From: Microcella indica
Lineage (GTDB): Bacteria; Actinomycetota; Actinomycetes; Actinomycetales; Microbacteriaceae
DNA: 64,000 nucleotides
Assembly (NCBI RefSeq): GCF_013414345.1
Contig: NZ_CP058670.1
Coordinates: 1-64,000 of the forward strand
Direction of reading: 5' to 3'
The notes below the pieces were generated by a model. The model saw only the letters and a program-made list of their open reading frames with translations, was not told the origin of the DNA and ran no database searches. Positions within the stretch are counted from its first letter, which is position 1. Each line of letters begins with the position of its first letter. This document shows, piece by piece, positions 55,347 to 64,000 of this stretch. The position numbers and the translations under genes are program-made.

Positions 55347-55754
55347 ATGATCAGCACCGGACTCGCGAGGAGACTGCGCGACGCTGGGCTCTCCTGGACG
55401 CCCCGGTCGGGCGACCGATTCCACATCGACCGGCACGAGCTCGACGCCGACGTCTTCACGGTGAGCGAGCTCACGATCGAGGCGCACGACTACCCCTCCG
55501 GCACCGTGCTCGGCTTCAACGGCACGACCGAGTGGGCGCTCGACTCCGTCGACCTCGGCGACACCCTGTGGCTCCCCCACGAGGATCAGTTGCGCGACCT
55601 GCTGCGAACGGCCTTCCGCTCGCTCGAGGTCGTCGACGATGGCTACCGCGTGACGATCCAGCTCGATGGCGAGCTCACCGAGTTCGAGAGCGTCTCAGCG
55701 CCCGAGGCCTACGGCCTCGCCCTGCTCGCCCTGCTCGAGGGACTCCGCCCCTGA
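55347..55754 (+). CDS. conserved hypothetical protein
   Basis: The 135-residue soluble protein (TGLARRLRDAGLSWTPRSGD, then VFTVSELTIEAHDYPSGTVL) is of a type found in many Actinobacteria with no known role; similar proteins are sometimes labelled pilus assembly protein without evidence. CACGCT (55335-55340) six bases before the ATG may be a -10 for a leaderless start. Its last 60 bases overlap the end of hemA on the other strand. Confidence 0.75.
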   Translation: MISTGLARRLRDAGLSWTPRSGDRFHIDRHELDADVFTVSELTIEAHDYPSGTVLGFNGTTEWALDSVDLGDTLWLPHEDQLRDLLRTAFRSLEVVDDGYRVTIQLDGELTEFESVSAPEAYGLALLALLEGLRP

Positions 55755-56987
55755 GGGCCGCGGCGCGCTTCGGGAGCGCTCCGCGCCCACCTCGAGACCG
55801 AACAGCGTCTCGACCGCGTCGGCCACCGCCTCTGCCCGCCCGGCGGCCGCGTGGCGTCGCGCCATGATCGACGGGGTGTGGAGGAACACGCTCGTGAGGT
55901 GACGCAGGGCCTCCTCGACCCTCCCGTCGTCACCGCGCGCTCGTGCGCGGGCGATCTCGCCGTCGACGAGCTCGAGAACGTGCTGGCGCAGCGCCACGAC
56001 GGCGGGCTGGACGGCAGCGTCGGACACGAACGAGTGAGCGGCGGCATCGACGACGCCCCGGGCATCCTCTTCGGCGGACCAGTGGACGAGCGGCGCGTGC
56101 ACGCGGATCGTCTCAAGGTCGAGAAGCGTCACCCCCTCGAGCTCGCCGACTGCCGCATCGACGTTGCGGGGCAGGCCCAGATCGACGATGAAGCACCGGG
56201 CGTCCGCAGGTACGTCCTCCACCCCGATCGACAGGCGCGCCGTGCAGGTCACGACGACATCAGCCCAGATGAGGGAAGCGCCCAGGTCGTTGGTGGGATC
56301 GCTGGCCGTGCGGGCCGCGAAGACCTGCGCGCGGCCGCTCGGCGAGTACACGCGGATGCGATCGGCGCCGCGTTCGCGCAGTGCGGCGACCGTCGTCGCC
56401 GCGTACTGGCCGGTGCCGACGAGCAGCACGTTCACGCCGCCCCAGTCGGAGAGGCGGCTGCCCACGAGGTCGAGCGCGAGCCGGGCGAGAGACCGACCGG
56501 TGCGGCTCGCATCGCCCTTGGCCCGCGCCGCTCGTGCGGTGCGCGTCGCCTCCTGGAAGGCCCGGTCGAGCGTGGGAGTGGTGGTGCCCGCCTCGCGCGC
56601 GAGCTGCGCCGAGCGCTTCACCTGACCGGCGATCTCCTCCTCGCCGACGGCGACCGACTCGAGACCGGCGGCAACCGAGAACAAGTGGTGCACGGCGCCG
56701 GCGCCGTCGAGAAGCTCGGCGTTCTGCGCTACCGCGGCCTCCTCCACACCGGCGAGCGATTCGAGTGCACCGAGCACCGAGCGCTGCGCGAGCTCGCGCG
56801 CGAGAAGATCGGGCGCGTCCACATCCAGGTAGACCTCGAGCCGATTGCACGTCGCGATCGACACCGCGCCGCGAATCGCGGGGTGCGCATCGTGCACCGA
56901 CCGAGAGAGTTCGGCGGCGTCGACCGCGAGTCGTTCGAGGAGCTCGAACGACGTGTTGCGGTGGTGAGCGGTGATGCAGAGGAGCAC
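55695..56987 (-). CDS. hemA: glutamyl-tRNA reductase
   Basis: HemA reduces glutamyl-tRNA to glutamate-1-semialdehyde, the first step of the C5 heme pathway. The 430-residue protein starts LLCITAHHRNTSFELLERL and has the catalytic Cys47 in SIATCNRLEVYLD, plus the NADPH region VLLVGTGQYAATTVAAL. GTG 56987 is preceded by TAGGAT (56996-57001, minus), which could be a -10 or a weak ribosome site; ATG 57029 is a longer option. Divergent from hemE; hemL and the rest are on the plus strand. Confidence 0.95.
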   Translation of the reverse strand: MLLCITAHHRNTSFELLERLAVDAAELSRSVHDAHPAIRGAVSIATCNRLEVYLDVDAPDLLARELAQRSVLGALESLAGVEEAAVAQNAELLDGAGAVHHLFSVAAGLESVAVGEEEIAGQVKRSAQLAREAGTTTPTLDRAFQEATRTARAARAKGDASRTGRSLARLALDLVGSRLSDWGGVNVLLVGTGQYAATTVAALRERGADRIRVYSPSGRAQVFAARTASDPTNDLGASLIWADVVVTCTARLSIGVEDVPADARCFIVDLGLPRNVDAAVGELEGVTLLDLETIRVHAPLVHWSAEEDARGVVDAAAHSFVSDAAVQPAVVALRQHVLELVDGEIARARARGDDGRVEEALRHLTSVFLHTPSIMARRHAAAGRAEAVADAVETLFGLEVGAERSRSAPRPSGAESLEQGEQGEAVGLGR

Positions 56988-57027
56988 GAGGACCCATCCT
57001 ACGGCGCGTGAGCCGACGAACCCTGAC

Positions 57028-57045
57028 ATTCCCCCAGGGGGTATT
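57028..57045. promoter_or_regulatory. CsoR-like palindrome between hemA and hemE
   Basis: CCCCCAGGGGG (57031-57041) extends to ATTCCCCCAGGGGGTATT. Thirteen of fourteen bases match the copZ operator core (CCCCTAGGGGGTAT at 27202-27215). It lies in the divergent hemA-hemE control region. A metal- or redox-responsive repressor is plausible; binding is inference. Confidence 0.5.
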
Positions 57046-57100
57046 GCCGAGGGTGCCTCAGAACAGCGAGTTCACACTCCAGGCCGCCTATCCTGGTCGG

Positions 57101-58171
57101 GTGCCTCTGCGCCCCACCCACCCCCTCGTCGACGGTCGCACGACCGATTCCGCCCTCGTACGCGCCTACCGCGGCGACCGACCGGAGCAAACCCCCGTGT
57201 GGTTCATGCGGCAGGCCGGGCGATCCCTGCCCGAGTACCGTGAGCTGCGCGCGCGCGGCGACATGCTGCAGGCGTGCCTGACGCCCGAGCTCGCGAGCGA
57301 GATCACCCTGCAGCCCGTGCGGCGCCACGGCGTCGACGCCGGCATCTTCTTCAGCGACATCGTCGTGCCCGTGCTGCTTGCCGGAGTCGAGGTGAGCATC
57401 GTCGCGGGGCGGGGGCCGGTGCTCGAGCATCCTGTGCGATCGGCCGCCGATGTGCTCGCGCTGCGCCCCCTCGACCCCGCCGCGCTCGACCCCGTGCGCG
57501 AGGCCGTCGCCCTCACCGTCGAGCAGCTCGGCGCCACGCCGCTCATCGGCTTCGCCGGCGCCCCCTTCACGCTCGCCTCGTACCTCATCGAGGGCGGACC
57601 CTCGAAGGACCAGATCAGGGCGCGTGCGCTCATGCACAGCGACCCGCACACGTGGGCGACGCTGCTCAACTGGTGCGCCGACGTCACGGGCATGTTCCTG
57701 CGTGCGCAGGTCGAGGCGGGCGCGAGCGCCGCGCAGCTCTTCGACTCCTGGGTCGGGTCGCTCTCGCGCGCCGACTACCAGCGCCGCGTCGCGCCGCACT
57801 CGAAGCGCGCCCTCGACCACCTGCGCGGGCTCGACGTGCCCCGCGTGCACTTCGGTCTCGGCACCGATCGCATCCTGCCGCAGATAGCCGCCCTCGGCGT
57901 CGACGCGATCGGCATCGACTGGCGGTTGCCGCTCGATGAGGCGAGCGCGGCGTTCGACCACGCGATGCCCCTGCAGGGCAACATCGACCCCGCCCTGCTC
58001 ACCGCTCCGTGGAGCGTGCTCGCCGCGCACGCCGACGACGTGCTCGAGCGAGGCCGCCGCGCGCCCGCCCACGTGCTCAACCTCGGGCACGGCGTGCCCC
58101 CGGAGACCGACCCAGACACGCTCACGCGCCTCGTCGCCCACGTGCACGGCGACCGACCCGAGCATGACTGA
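57101..58171 (+). CDS. hemE: uroporphyrinogen decarboxylase
   Basis: HemE removes four carboxyl groups to make coproporphyrinogen III. The 356-residue protein has the signature PVWFMRQAGRSLPEYR, the second signature region IGFAGAPFTLASYLIEGG and C-terminal NLGHGVPPETDP. GTG 57101 follows TATCCT (57089-57094) by six bases, giving a likely leaderless start and normal length; longer in-frame readings to 57008 run over the operator. It overlaps the next gene by eight bases. Confidence 0.96.
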   Translation: MPLRPTHPLVDGRTTDSALVRAYRGDRPEQTPVWFMRQAGRSLPEYRELRARGDMLQACLTPELASEITLQPVRRHGVDAGIFFSDIVVPVLLAGVEVSIVAGRGPVLEHPVRSAADVLALRPLDPAALDPVREAVALTVEQLGATPLIGFAGAPFTLASYLIEGGPSKDQIRARALMHSDPHTWATLLNWCADVTGMFLRAQVEAGASAAQLFDSWVGSLSRADYQRRVAPHSKRALDHLRGLDVPRVHFGLGTDRILPQIAALGVDAIGIDWRLPLDEASAAFDHAMPLQGNIDPALLTAPWSVLAAHADDVLERGRRAPAHVLNLGHGVPPETDPDTLTRLVAHVHGDRPEHD

Positions 58172-59474
58172 CCCGAGCCCCAGCGAGCGCGCTCCCGTCG
58201 CGGGGGCGCCGCCCGCCGCGATCGTCGTCGGCGCGGGTGTCGCGGGCCTCGTCGCCGCTCGCGAGCTCGTGCTGCAGGGCTTCACCGTGCGCGTTCTCGA
58301 GGCCGACGCGGTCGCCGGAGGCCAGGTGCGAGCCCACGAGGTCGCCGGCATCCGCCTCGATTCCGGCGCCGAATCGTTCGCGACGCGCGGTGGCATCGTG
58401 CGCGACTATCTCGCGAGACTCGACCTCGAGCACCGCATCGTGAGCCCGGACGACCGGGGGGCGTGGCTGCACAGCGCTGAAGACCGCGCGGCGCGGCTGC
58501 CCGCTGTGAGCCTCCTCGGCATCCCGTCCGCCCCGCTCGCGGCGGACGTCGTGAGCATCGTCGGGCGGCGCGATGCCTGGCGCGGGATGCTCGACACGGT
58601 GCTACCCGGGCCCGTCGGCGCGAAGTCCGCCACCGTCGGCGAGCTCGTGCGCCGCCGCATGGGTGACGGCATCCTCGAGAAGCTCGTCGCGCCCGTCGTC
58701 GAGGGCATCCACTCGCGGCACCCCGACGACCTCCCGCTCGGCGCCGTGCCCGGGCTCGCGCACCACCTCCTGCGAGAGAACTCGCTCGGCCGCGCCGTCG
58801 CCCGGCTGCGCATCGACGCCCCCGCGGGCAGTCTCGTCGCGGGCCTCGAGGGCGGCATGAGCGTGCTCGTGGAGGCGCTGCTCGCCGAACTCGACCGCTT
58901 CGGCGTGCCCGTGCACTACGGCACGCGAGTCGCCGAGGTGCACGACGATCGCGTCGTGCTCGCCACAGACGACCCGGATCACGACGGCGAGCAGCTCGAG
59001 GGGCGGGTCGTCGTCGCAGCACCCGGCCTCGTCGGCGCCGGTACGCGCACCGCGACCCACCTCGTGACGCTCGTCGTCGACGCTGATGCTCTCGGCGGCA
59101 GAGATGCTCTCGCCGAGGCGCCCCGCGGCACCGGCGTGCTCGTCGCCCGAGGCTCGAGCGTGCGCGCCCGAGCCCTCACGCACCTCACCGCGAAGTGGGA
59201 GTGGGTGCGCACAGCCGCCCACGGCCGTGAGGTGCTGCGCCTGAGCTACGAGCACGATGCGACCGTCGACCAGGCCCGCGAGGACGCGGGCAGACTGCTC
59301 GGCTTCGCTCTGCCCGCTGCGAGCATCGTCGGCTCGACGGTGACCACGTGGCACCGGGCCGGCCGCATCGAGGCGAGCGGGAGCATCCCGATCGTCGGTG
59401 AGCAGGTCGCCGGAACCGGGCTCGCCGCCATCATCGACCACACCCAGCGCACCATGAAGGAGCTGCAGCCGTGA
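58164..59474 (+). CDS. cgoX: coproporphyrinogen III oxidase (HemY/CgoX type)
   Basis: This FAD enzyme oxidises coproporphyrinogen III to coproporphyrin III in the Gram-positive route. The 436-residue protein has AIVVGAGVAGLVAARELVL, a conserved GGQVR turn and the C-terminal GTGLAAIIDH segment of the HemG/HemY family. Gene order (hemE-cgoX-hemQ-cpfC) supports the coproporphyrin role over a protoporphyrinogen oxidase. ATG 58164 overlaps hemE. Confidence 0.93.
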   Translation: MTDPSPSERAPVAGAPPAAIVVGAGVAGLVAARELVLQGFTVRVLEADAVAGGQVRAHEVAGIRLDSGAESFATRGGIVRDYLARLDLEHRIVSPDDRGAWLHSAEDRAARLPAVSLLGIPSAPLAADVVSIVGRRDAWRGMLDTVLPGPVGAKSATVGELVRRRMGDGILEKLVAPVVEGIHSRHPDDLPLGAVPGLAHHLLRENSLGRAVARLRIDAPAGSLVAGLEGGMSVLVEALLAELDRFGVPVHYGTRVAEVHDDRVVLATDDPDHDGEQLEGRVVVAAPGLVGAGTRTATHLVTLVVDADALGGRDALAEAPRGTGVLVARGSSVRARALTHLTAKWEWVRTAAHGREVLRLSYEHDATVDQAREDAGRLLGFALPAASIVGSTVTTWHRAGRIEASGSIPIVGEQVAGTGLAAIIDHTQRTMKELQP

Positions 59475-60136
59475 GCGACACCCTCGCCTACACCCTCTAC
59501 GTCGTCCTGCGACGGGATGCCGCCCGCCCCGCGAGCGGCGGCGGCGTCGCGCACGCCGTGGCCGCCGTCACCGAACGAGGAGTGACGGTGCGCGGCGTCT
59601 ACGACGTGAGCGGCCTGCGCGCCGACGCCGACATCATGCTGTGGCTGCACGGCGCCGACCCCGAGGCGCTGCAGTCGGCGGTGCGGACCCTGCGCCGCGC
59701 CGAGCTGCTGAGCGGGCTTCTGCCGACGTGGAACGCCATGGGGGTGCACGTGCAGGCCGAGTTCAGCCGCAGCCACGCGCCCGCCTTCATGCTCGGCAAG
59801 GAGCCCAAGACCTGGCTGTGCGTGTACCCGTTCGTGCGGTCGTACGAGTGGTACCTGCTGCCCGACGAGGAGCGGCGCGACATGCTCGCCGAGCACGGCC
59901 GCAAAGGCAGCGCCTTCACCGGCGTGCTCGCCAACACGGTCGCGAGCTTCGCCCTCGGCGACTACGAGTGGCTGCTCGGTCTCGAGAGCGACGAGCTGCT
60001 CGACCTCGTCGACATGATGCGCGACCTCCGTTACACGGAGGCTCGCCGGCACGTGCGTGAAGAAGTGCCGTTCTACACCGGCCGCAGGCTCGACGATGCC
60101 GAGCTCGACGCCCAGATCCTGGAGGTTCTGCGATGA
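59471..60136 (+). CDS. hemQ: coproheme decarboxylase (HemQ/ChdC)
   Basis: HemQ converts coproheme to heme b with peroxide, the last step of the Gram-positive route. The 221-residue chlorite-dismutase-fold protein has TWNAMGVHVQAEFSRSHAPA, the YPFVRSYEWYLLPDEER segment with the catalytic Tyr region, and MLAEHGRKG. GTG 59471 overlaps the cgoX stop and its own stop overlaps cpfC. Confidence 0.95.
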   Translation: MSDTLAYTLYVVLRRDAARPASGGGVAHAVAAVTERGVTVRGVYDVSGLRADADIMLWLHGADPEALQSAVRTLRRAELLSGLLPTWNAMGVHVQAEFSRSHAPAFMLGKEPKTWLCVYPFVRSYEWYLLPDEERRDMLAEHGRKGSAFTGVLANTVASFALGDYEWLLGLESDELLDLVDMMRDLRYTEARRHVREEVPFYTGRRLDDAELDAQILEVLR

Positions 60137-61413
60137 CGCTGAGTTCATCGAACATCTCGAACAACGGTCTCGGACCGGACGGCAAGGCCGTGGTGGTCGA
60201 CCTGGCCGACGGCCACTACGAGGGCGAGCAGTTCGCGCGCGCCGCGACCGACACGGCGCAGGCCTTCGCCGTGCCCGGGCGCGTCGAGGCGCCCGTCGCC
60301 TACGACGCCGTGATCCTCGCCGGCTTCGGCGGCCCCGAGGGTCAGGACGACGTCATCCCGTTCCTGCGCAACGTCACGCGCGGGCGCGGCATCCCCGACG
60401 AGCGCCTCGAGGAGGTCGCGCACCACTACCGCCACTTCGGCGGGGTGAGCCCCATCAACGAGCAGAACCGCCAGCTGCAGGCGGCGCTGCAGGCCGAGGC
60501 TGATCGTCGGGGCCTGGGGATGCCGATCTACTGGGGCAATCGCAACTGGGATCCCTATCTGCCCCAGGCCCTGCAGCAGGCCTTCGACGACGGCCACCGC
60601 ACGATCCTCGGCCTCGCGACGAGCGCCTACAGCAGCTTCTCCAGCTGCCGCCAGTACCGCGAGGACTTCGCGAAGGCCCTCGACGCGACGGGCCTGTGGG
60701 GCCAGGTGCGCATCGACAAGGTGGCCCAGTTCTTCGATGCGCCCGGCTTCGTCGCCCCGTTCGTGACGGGCGTCGCGGATGCTCTGCGCGAGCTGCTCGC
60801 GGCCGGCACCGACCTCGCCGCGACGCGTGTGCTGTTCGCGACCCACAGCATCCCGACCACCGATGCCGAGCGCAGCGGCCCTCGAGATGTCGACTGGGGC
60901 GAGGGTGGCGCCTACGCGGCTCAGCACCTCGCCGTGAGCGAGGTCATCATGCAGCGGGCGCTCGCGACGCTCCGAGACGAGGGCGCCGACGTGCCTGAGG
61001 TCGAGTGGCAGCTCGTCTACCAGAGCCGGTCCGGCCCTCCCACGCAGCCCTGGCTCGAGCCCGACATCAACGACGCGATCGGCGAGCACGCTGCCGCGGG
61101 CGCGACGACGATCGTCATGGTGCCGGTCGGCTTCGTGAGCGACCACATGGAGGTCATGTGGGACCTCGACACGGAGGCGATGGAGACCTGCGAGGAGCAC
61201 GGGGTGGCGGGCGTGCGCGTGCCGACTCCCGGCGTCGACCCCGTCTATGTGAGCGGGCTCGTCGACCTCATCGAGGAGCGCCTGCGGGGCACGCCGACCG
61301 TCGAGCGCGTTCGGGAGACGACCCTCGGGCCCTGGTACGACGTGTGCCGGCCGGGCTGCTGCGAGAACGTGCGCGCGGGCTACAAGCCCGCCATCTCGGG
61401 GTTGCAGCCGTGA
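60133..61413 (+). CDS. cpfC: coproporphyrin ferrochelatase (CpfC/HemH)
   Basis: The enzyme inserts Fe(II) into coproporphyrin III. The 426-residue protein has HYRHFGGVSPINEQ, the LATSAYSSFSSCRQYRED region and FATHSIP with the metal-site His. The C-terminal CRPGCC plus the internal Cys in SSCRQ look like the four ligands of the [2Fe-2S] cluster found in actinobacterial ferrochelatases. About 50 extra N-terminal residues precede the core. ATG overlaps the hemQ stop. Confidence 0.95.
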   Translation: MTLSSSNISNNGLGPDGKAVVVDLADGHYEGEQFARAATDTAQAFAVPGRVEAPVAYDAVILAGFGGPEGQDDVIPFLRNVTRGRGIPDERLEEVAHHYRHFGGVSPINEQNRQLQAALQAEADRRGLGMPIYWGNRNWDPYLPQALQQAFDDGHRTILGLATSAYSSFSSCRQYREDFAKALDATGLWGQVRIDKVAQFFDAPGFVAPFVTGVADALRELLAAGTDLAATRVLFATHSIPTTDAERSGPRDVDWGEGGAYAAQHLAVSEVIMQRALATLRDEGADVPEVEWQLVYQSRSGPPTQPWLEPDINDAIGEHAAAGATTIVMVPVGFVSDHMEVMWDLDTEAMETCEEHGVAGVRVPTPGVDPVYVSGLVDLIEERLRGTPTVERVRETTLGPWYDVCRPGCCENVRAGYKPAISGLQP

Positions 61414-62386
61414 CGGCCGCCCCACCGCCGACACCCGACGTGGCGCCGATAAGGCTCGGCACTCGGGGCAGCGCCCTCGCCCTCGCGCAGTCGCAGCGCG
61501 TCGCCGACTCGATCGCGGCCCGTACGGGCCTCGAGGTCGAGCTCGTGACGATCACGACGCACGGCGACACCTCGCCAGAGCCGCTCGCGAGCATGGGCGG
61601 CGCTGGCGTGTTCGTCACCGCCGTGCGCGAGGCGCTCCTGGCGGGGGAGTGCGACGTCGTCGTGCACTCGCTCAAGGATCTGCCGACCACCCCGCATGGC
61701 GAGCTCGTCATCGGTGCGATGCCGAAGCGCGCGGATGCGCGGGACGCCGCGGTCGTCGGGGGCGGGGTTCCGCTCGCCGAGCTGGCGCCGGGCGCGCGAG
61801 TGGGCACGGGCTCACCGCGACGCCGCGCGCAACTGCGCCGCCGGTTCCCCGAGCTCGAGGTCGTCGAGCTGCGGGGCAACGTGGACACCCGGCTCGCGCG
61901 CGTCCTCGGCGACCGGGAGGGCGTGGCGGCCGACCTCGAGGCGGTCATCCTCGCCGCCGCGGGGCTCGAGCGTCTGGGCCGCGACGATGCCATCACCGAG
62001 CACCTGGGGATCGATGGCTGGCCGACCGCCCCGGGGCAGGGAGCCCTGGCGGTCGAGGTGCGTCGCGGCACGCGCGGCCCCCTCACCTCCGCCCTGCAGA
62101 GCCTCGACCACGGCCCCACGCGCACGGCCGTGGACGCCGAGCGGGCCGTGCTGCGCCTGCTCGAGGCGGGCTGCTCGGCGCCTCTCGGCGCCCACGCCTT
62201 CCTCGATGACGGCATGCTCTTCCTCGCCGCACGCGTGTACTCGCCCGAGACGGGCGAGCAGGTCTCGAGCGCGCATGCGCTGTACGTCGCCGACACGCGC
62301 ACTCCCGGGGAGGACGCCGCTGCGCTCGTCGTCGATGAGCTGCTGCGGCAGGGTGCGGCCGACCTCGCGCCTCTCGGCGGTGCGCG

Positions 62387-62390
<4 letters not shown>
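61410..62390 (+). CDS. hemC: hydroxymethylbilane synthase (porphobilinogen deaminase)
   Basis: HemC joins four porphobilinogens. The 326-residue protein has IRLGTRGSALALAQSQRVAD, VHSLKDLPT, RRRAQL and the cofactor-binding Cys in LLEAGCSAPLGAHA. The GTG start overlaps cpfC and the stop overlaps hemB, leaving no room for the usual hemD between them. Confidence 0.96.
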
Positions 62391-63369
<979 letters not shown>

Positions 63370-63373
<4 letters not shown>

Positions 63374-64000
63374 CCCGCTTCGTCTCCGGGCGCACCTCGG
63401 CCACGAACGCCGAGGCCTTCGAGCGCGCCCTCGCCGTCTCGCCGGGGGGTGTCAACTCGCCCGTGCGCGCGTTCGGCTTGGTGGGCGGCACCCCGCGCTT
63501 CCTCGCGAGCGGCCGCGGCCCGTACGTGACCGACATCGAGGGCACTCAGTACGTCGACCTCGTGGGGCAGTGGGGCCCGGCGCTGCTGGGCCACGCGCAT
63601 CCCGATGTCATCGCGGCCGCCCATGCTGCCGTCGATCACGGCCTCGGGTTCGGGGCCGTCTCGACGGGAGAGGTCGACCTCGCCGAGCTCGTGCTCGATC
63701 GCCTCACCCTGACCGCCGCGGACGGCACCGAGCGCCGCGGTATCGAGAAGCTGCGCCTCACCTCGACGGGCACCGAAGCGACCATGACCGCGATCCGCCT
63801 GGCGCGCGGGGCGACCGGTCGGCCGCTGCTCGTGAAGTTCGCCGGCCACTACCACGGGCACTCCGATTCGCTGCTGTCGGAGGCGGGGTCGGGCATCGCG
63901 ACGCTCGGCATTCCCGGGTCGGCGGGCATCACCCCCGAGACGGCCGCGCAGACGATCGTGATCCCCTACAACGACGAGGCGGCGCTCGCCGAGGTCTTCG
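63370..64000 (+). CDS. hemL: glutamate-1-semialdehyde 2,1-aminomutase (partial, runs off window)
   Basis: About 210 codons are present before the window ends. The start [20 protein letters not shown], then [13 protein letters not shown] and [17 protein letters not shown] identify a PLP-dependent semialdehyde aminotransferase of the C5 pathway, which makes ALA from the HemA product. The PLP lysine lies outside the window. ATG 63370 overlaps the hemB stop. Confidence 0.95.

Overview
The window is a high-GC actinobacterial chromosome segment that starts at the replication origin. The gene order dnaA-dnaN-recF-DUF721-gyrB-gyrA-DUF3566-tRNA-Ile-tRNA-Ala, the fhaA-fhaB-pstP-rodA-pbpA-pknA-pknB signalling cluster, CrgA, NucS and a coproporphyrin-dependent heme cluster all point to Actinobacteria. 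GC content, codon use, LAxTG surface proteins and many leaderless genes fit the family Microbacteriaceae; genus cannot be set from the sequence alone. No rRNA, insertion sequence, prophage, integrase or CRISPR array was seen.

Layout. 1-10 kb: initiator, oriC (1567-1975, with exact DnaA boxes), sliding clamp, RecF and gyrase. 10.1-13.3 kb: two tRNAs, each followed by paired hairpins, then a guanidine-III-type riboswitch in front of a Gdx/SugE guanidinium exporter, a peptidyl-prolyl isomerase and a rhomboid protease. 13.3-24 kb: cell division and wall control (CrgA, class E sortase, glutamine amidotransferase, PknB, PknA, PbpA, RodA, PstP, FhaB, FhaA). 24.2-30.3 kb: tRNA-Leu, small membrane proteins, a GlxA-type regulator, YaeQ, then a copper operon (CopZ-like chaperone plus CopA ATPase) behind a CsoR-like operator, and an HxlR regulator. 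30.5-38.1 kb: GMC oxidoreductase plus aldehyde dehydrogenase, an MFS carrier, and a three-gene type III polyketide / methyltransferase / flavoprotein set resembling srsABC (phenolic lipids). 38.2-49.7 kb: HAD hydrolase, a fibronectin-III wall protein, NucS mismatch endonuclease, an SDR, MFS and MATE transporters, CsbD, an M13 peptidase and a class A beta-lactamase-fold hydrolase. 50-55.3 kb: two paralogous secreted LAxTG surface proteins, the first cut by an in-frame TGA, the second carrying near-identical tandem repeats. 55.7-64 kb: heme genes hemA (minus strand) and hemE-cgoX-hemQ-cpfC-hemC-hemB-hemL (plus strand, mostly overlapping); hemL runs off the end and no hemD is present.

How it fits together. 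The kinase/phosphatase/FHA set likely tunes wall growth by RodA and PbpA. The sortase at 13.6 kb is the expected anchoring enzyme for the three LAxTG proteins at 39-55 kb. The best regulatory finds are the guanidine riboswitch, a CsoR-like palindrome at copZ with a near-identical copy between hemA and hemE, and a recurring '-10 hexamer, 6-7 bases, start codon' layout that implies many leaderless mRNAs and settles several start codons. The most unusual structures are the TGA-split adhesin, the 233-bp perfect repeat in its paralog, and a palindromic in-frame insert inside the GMC oxidoreductase.
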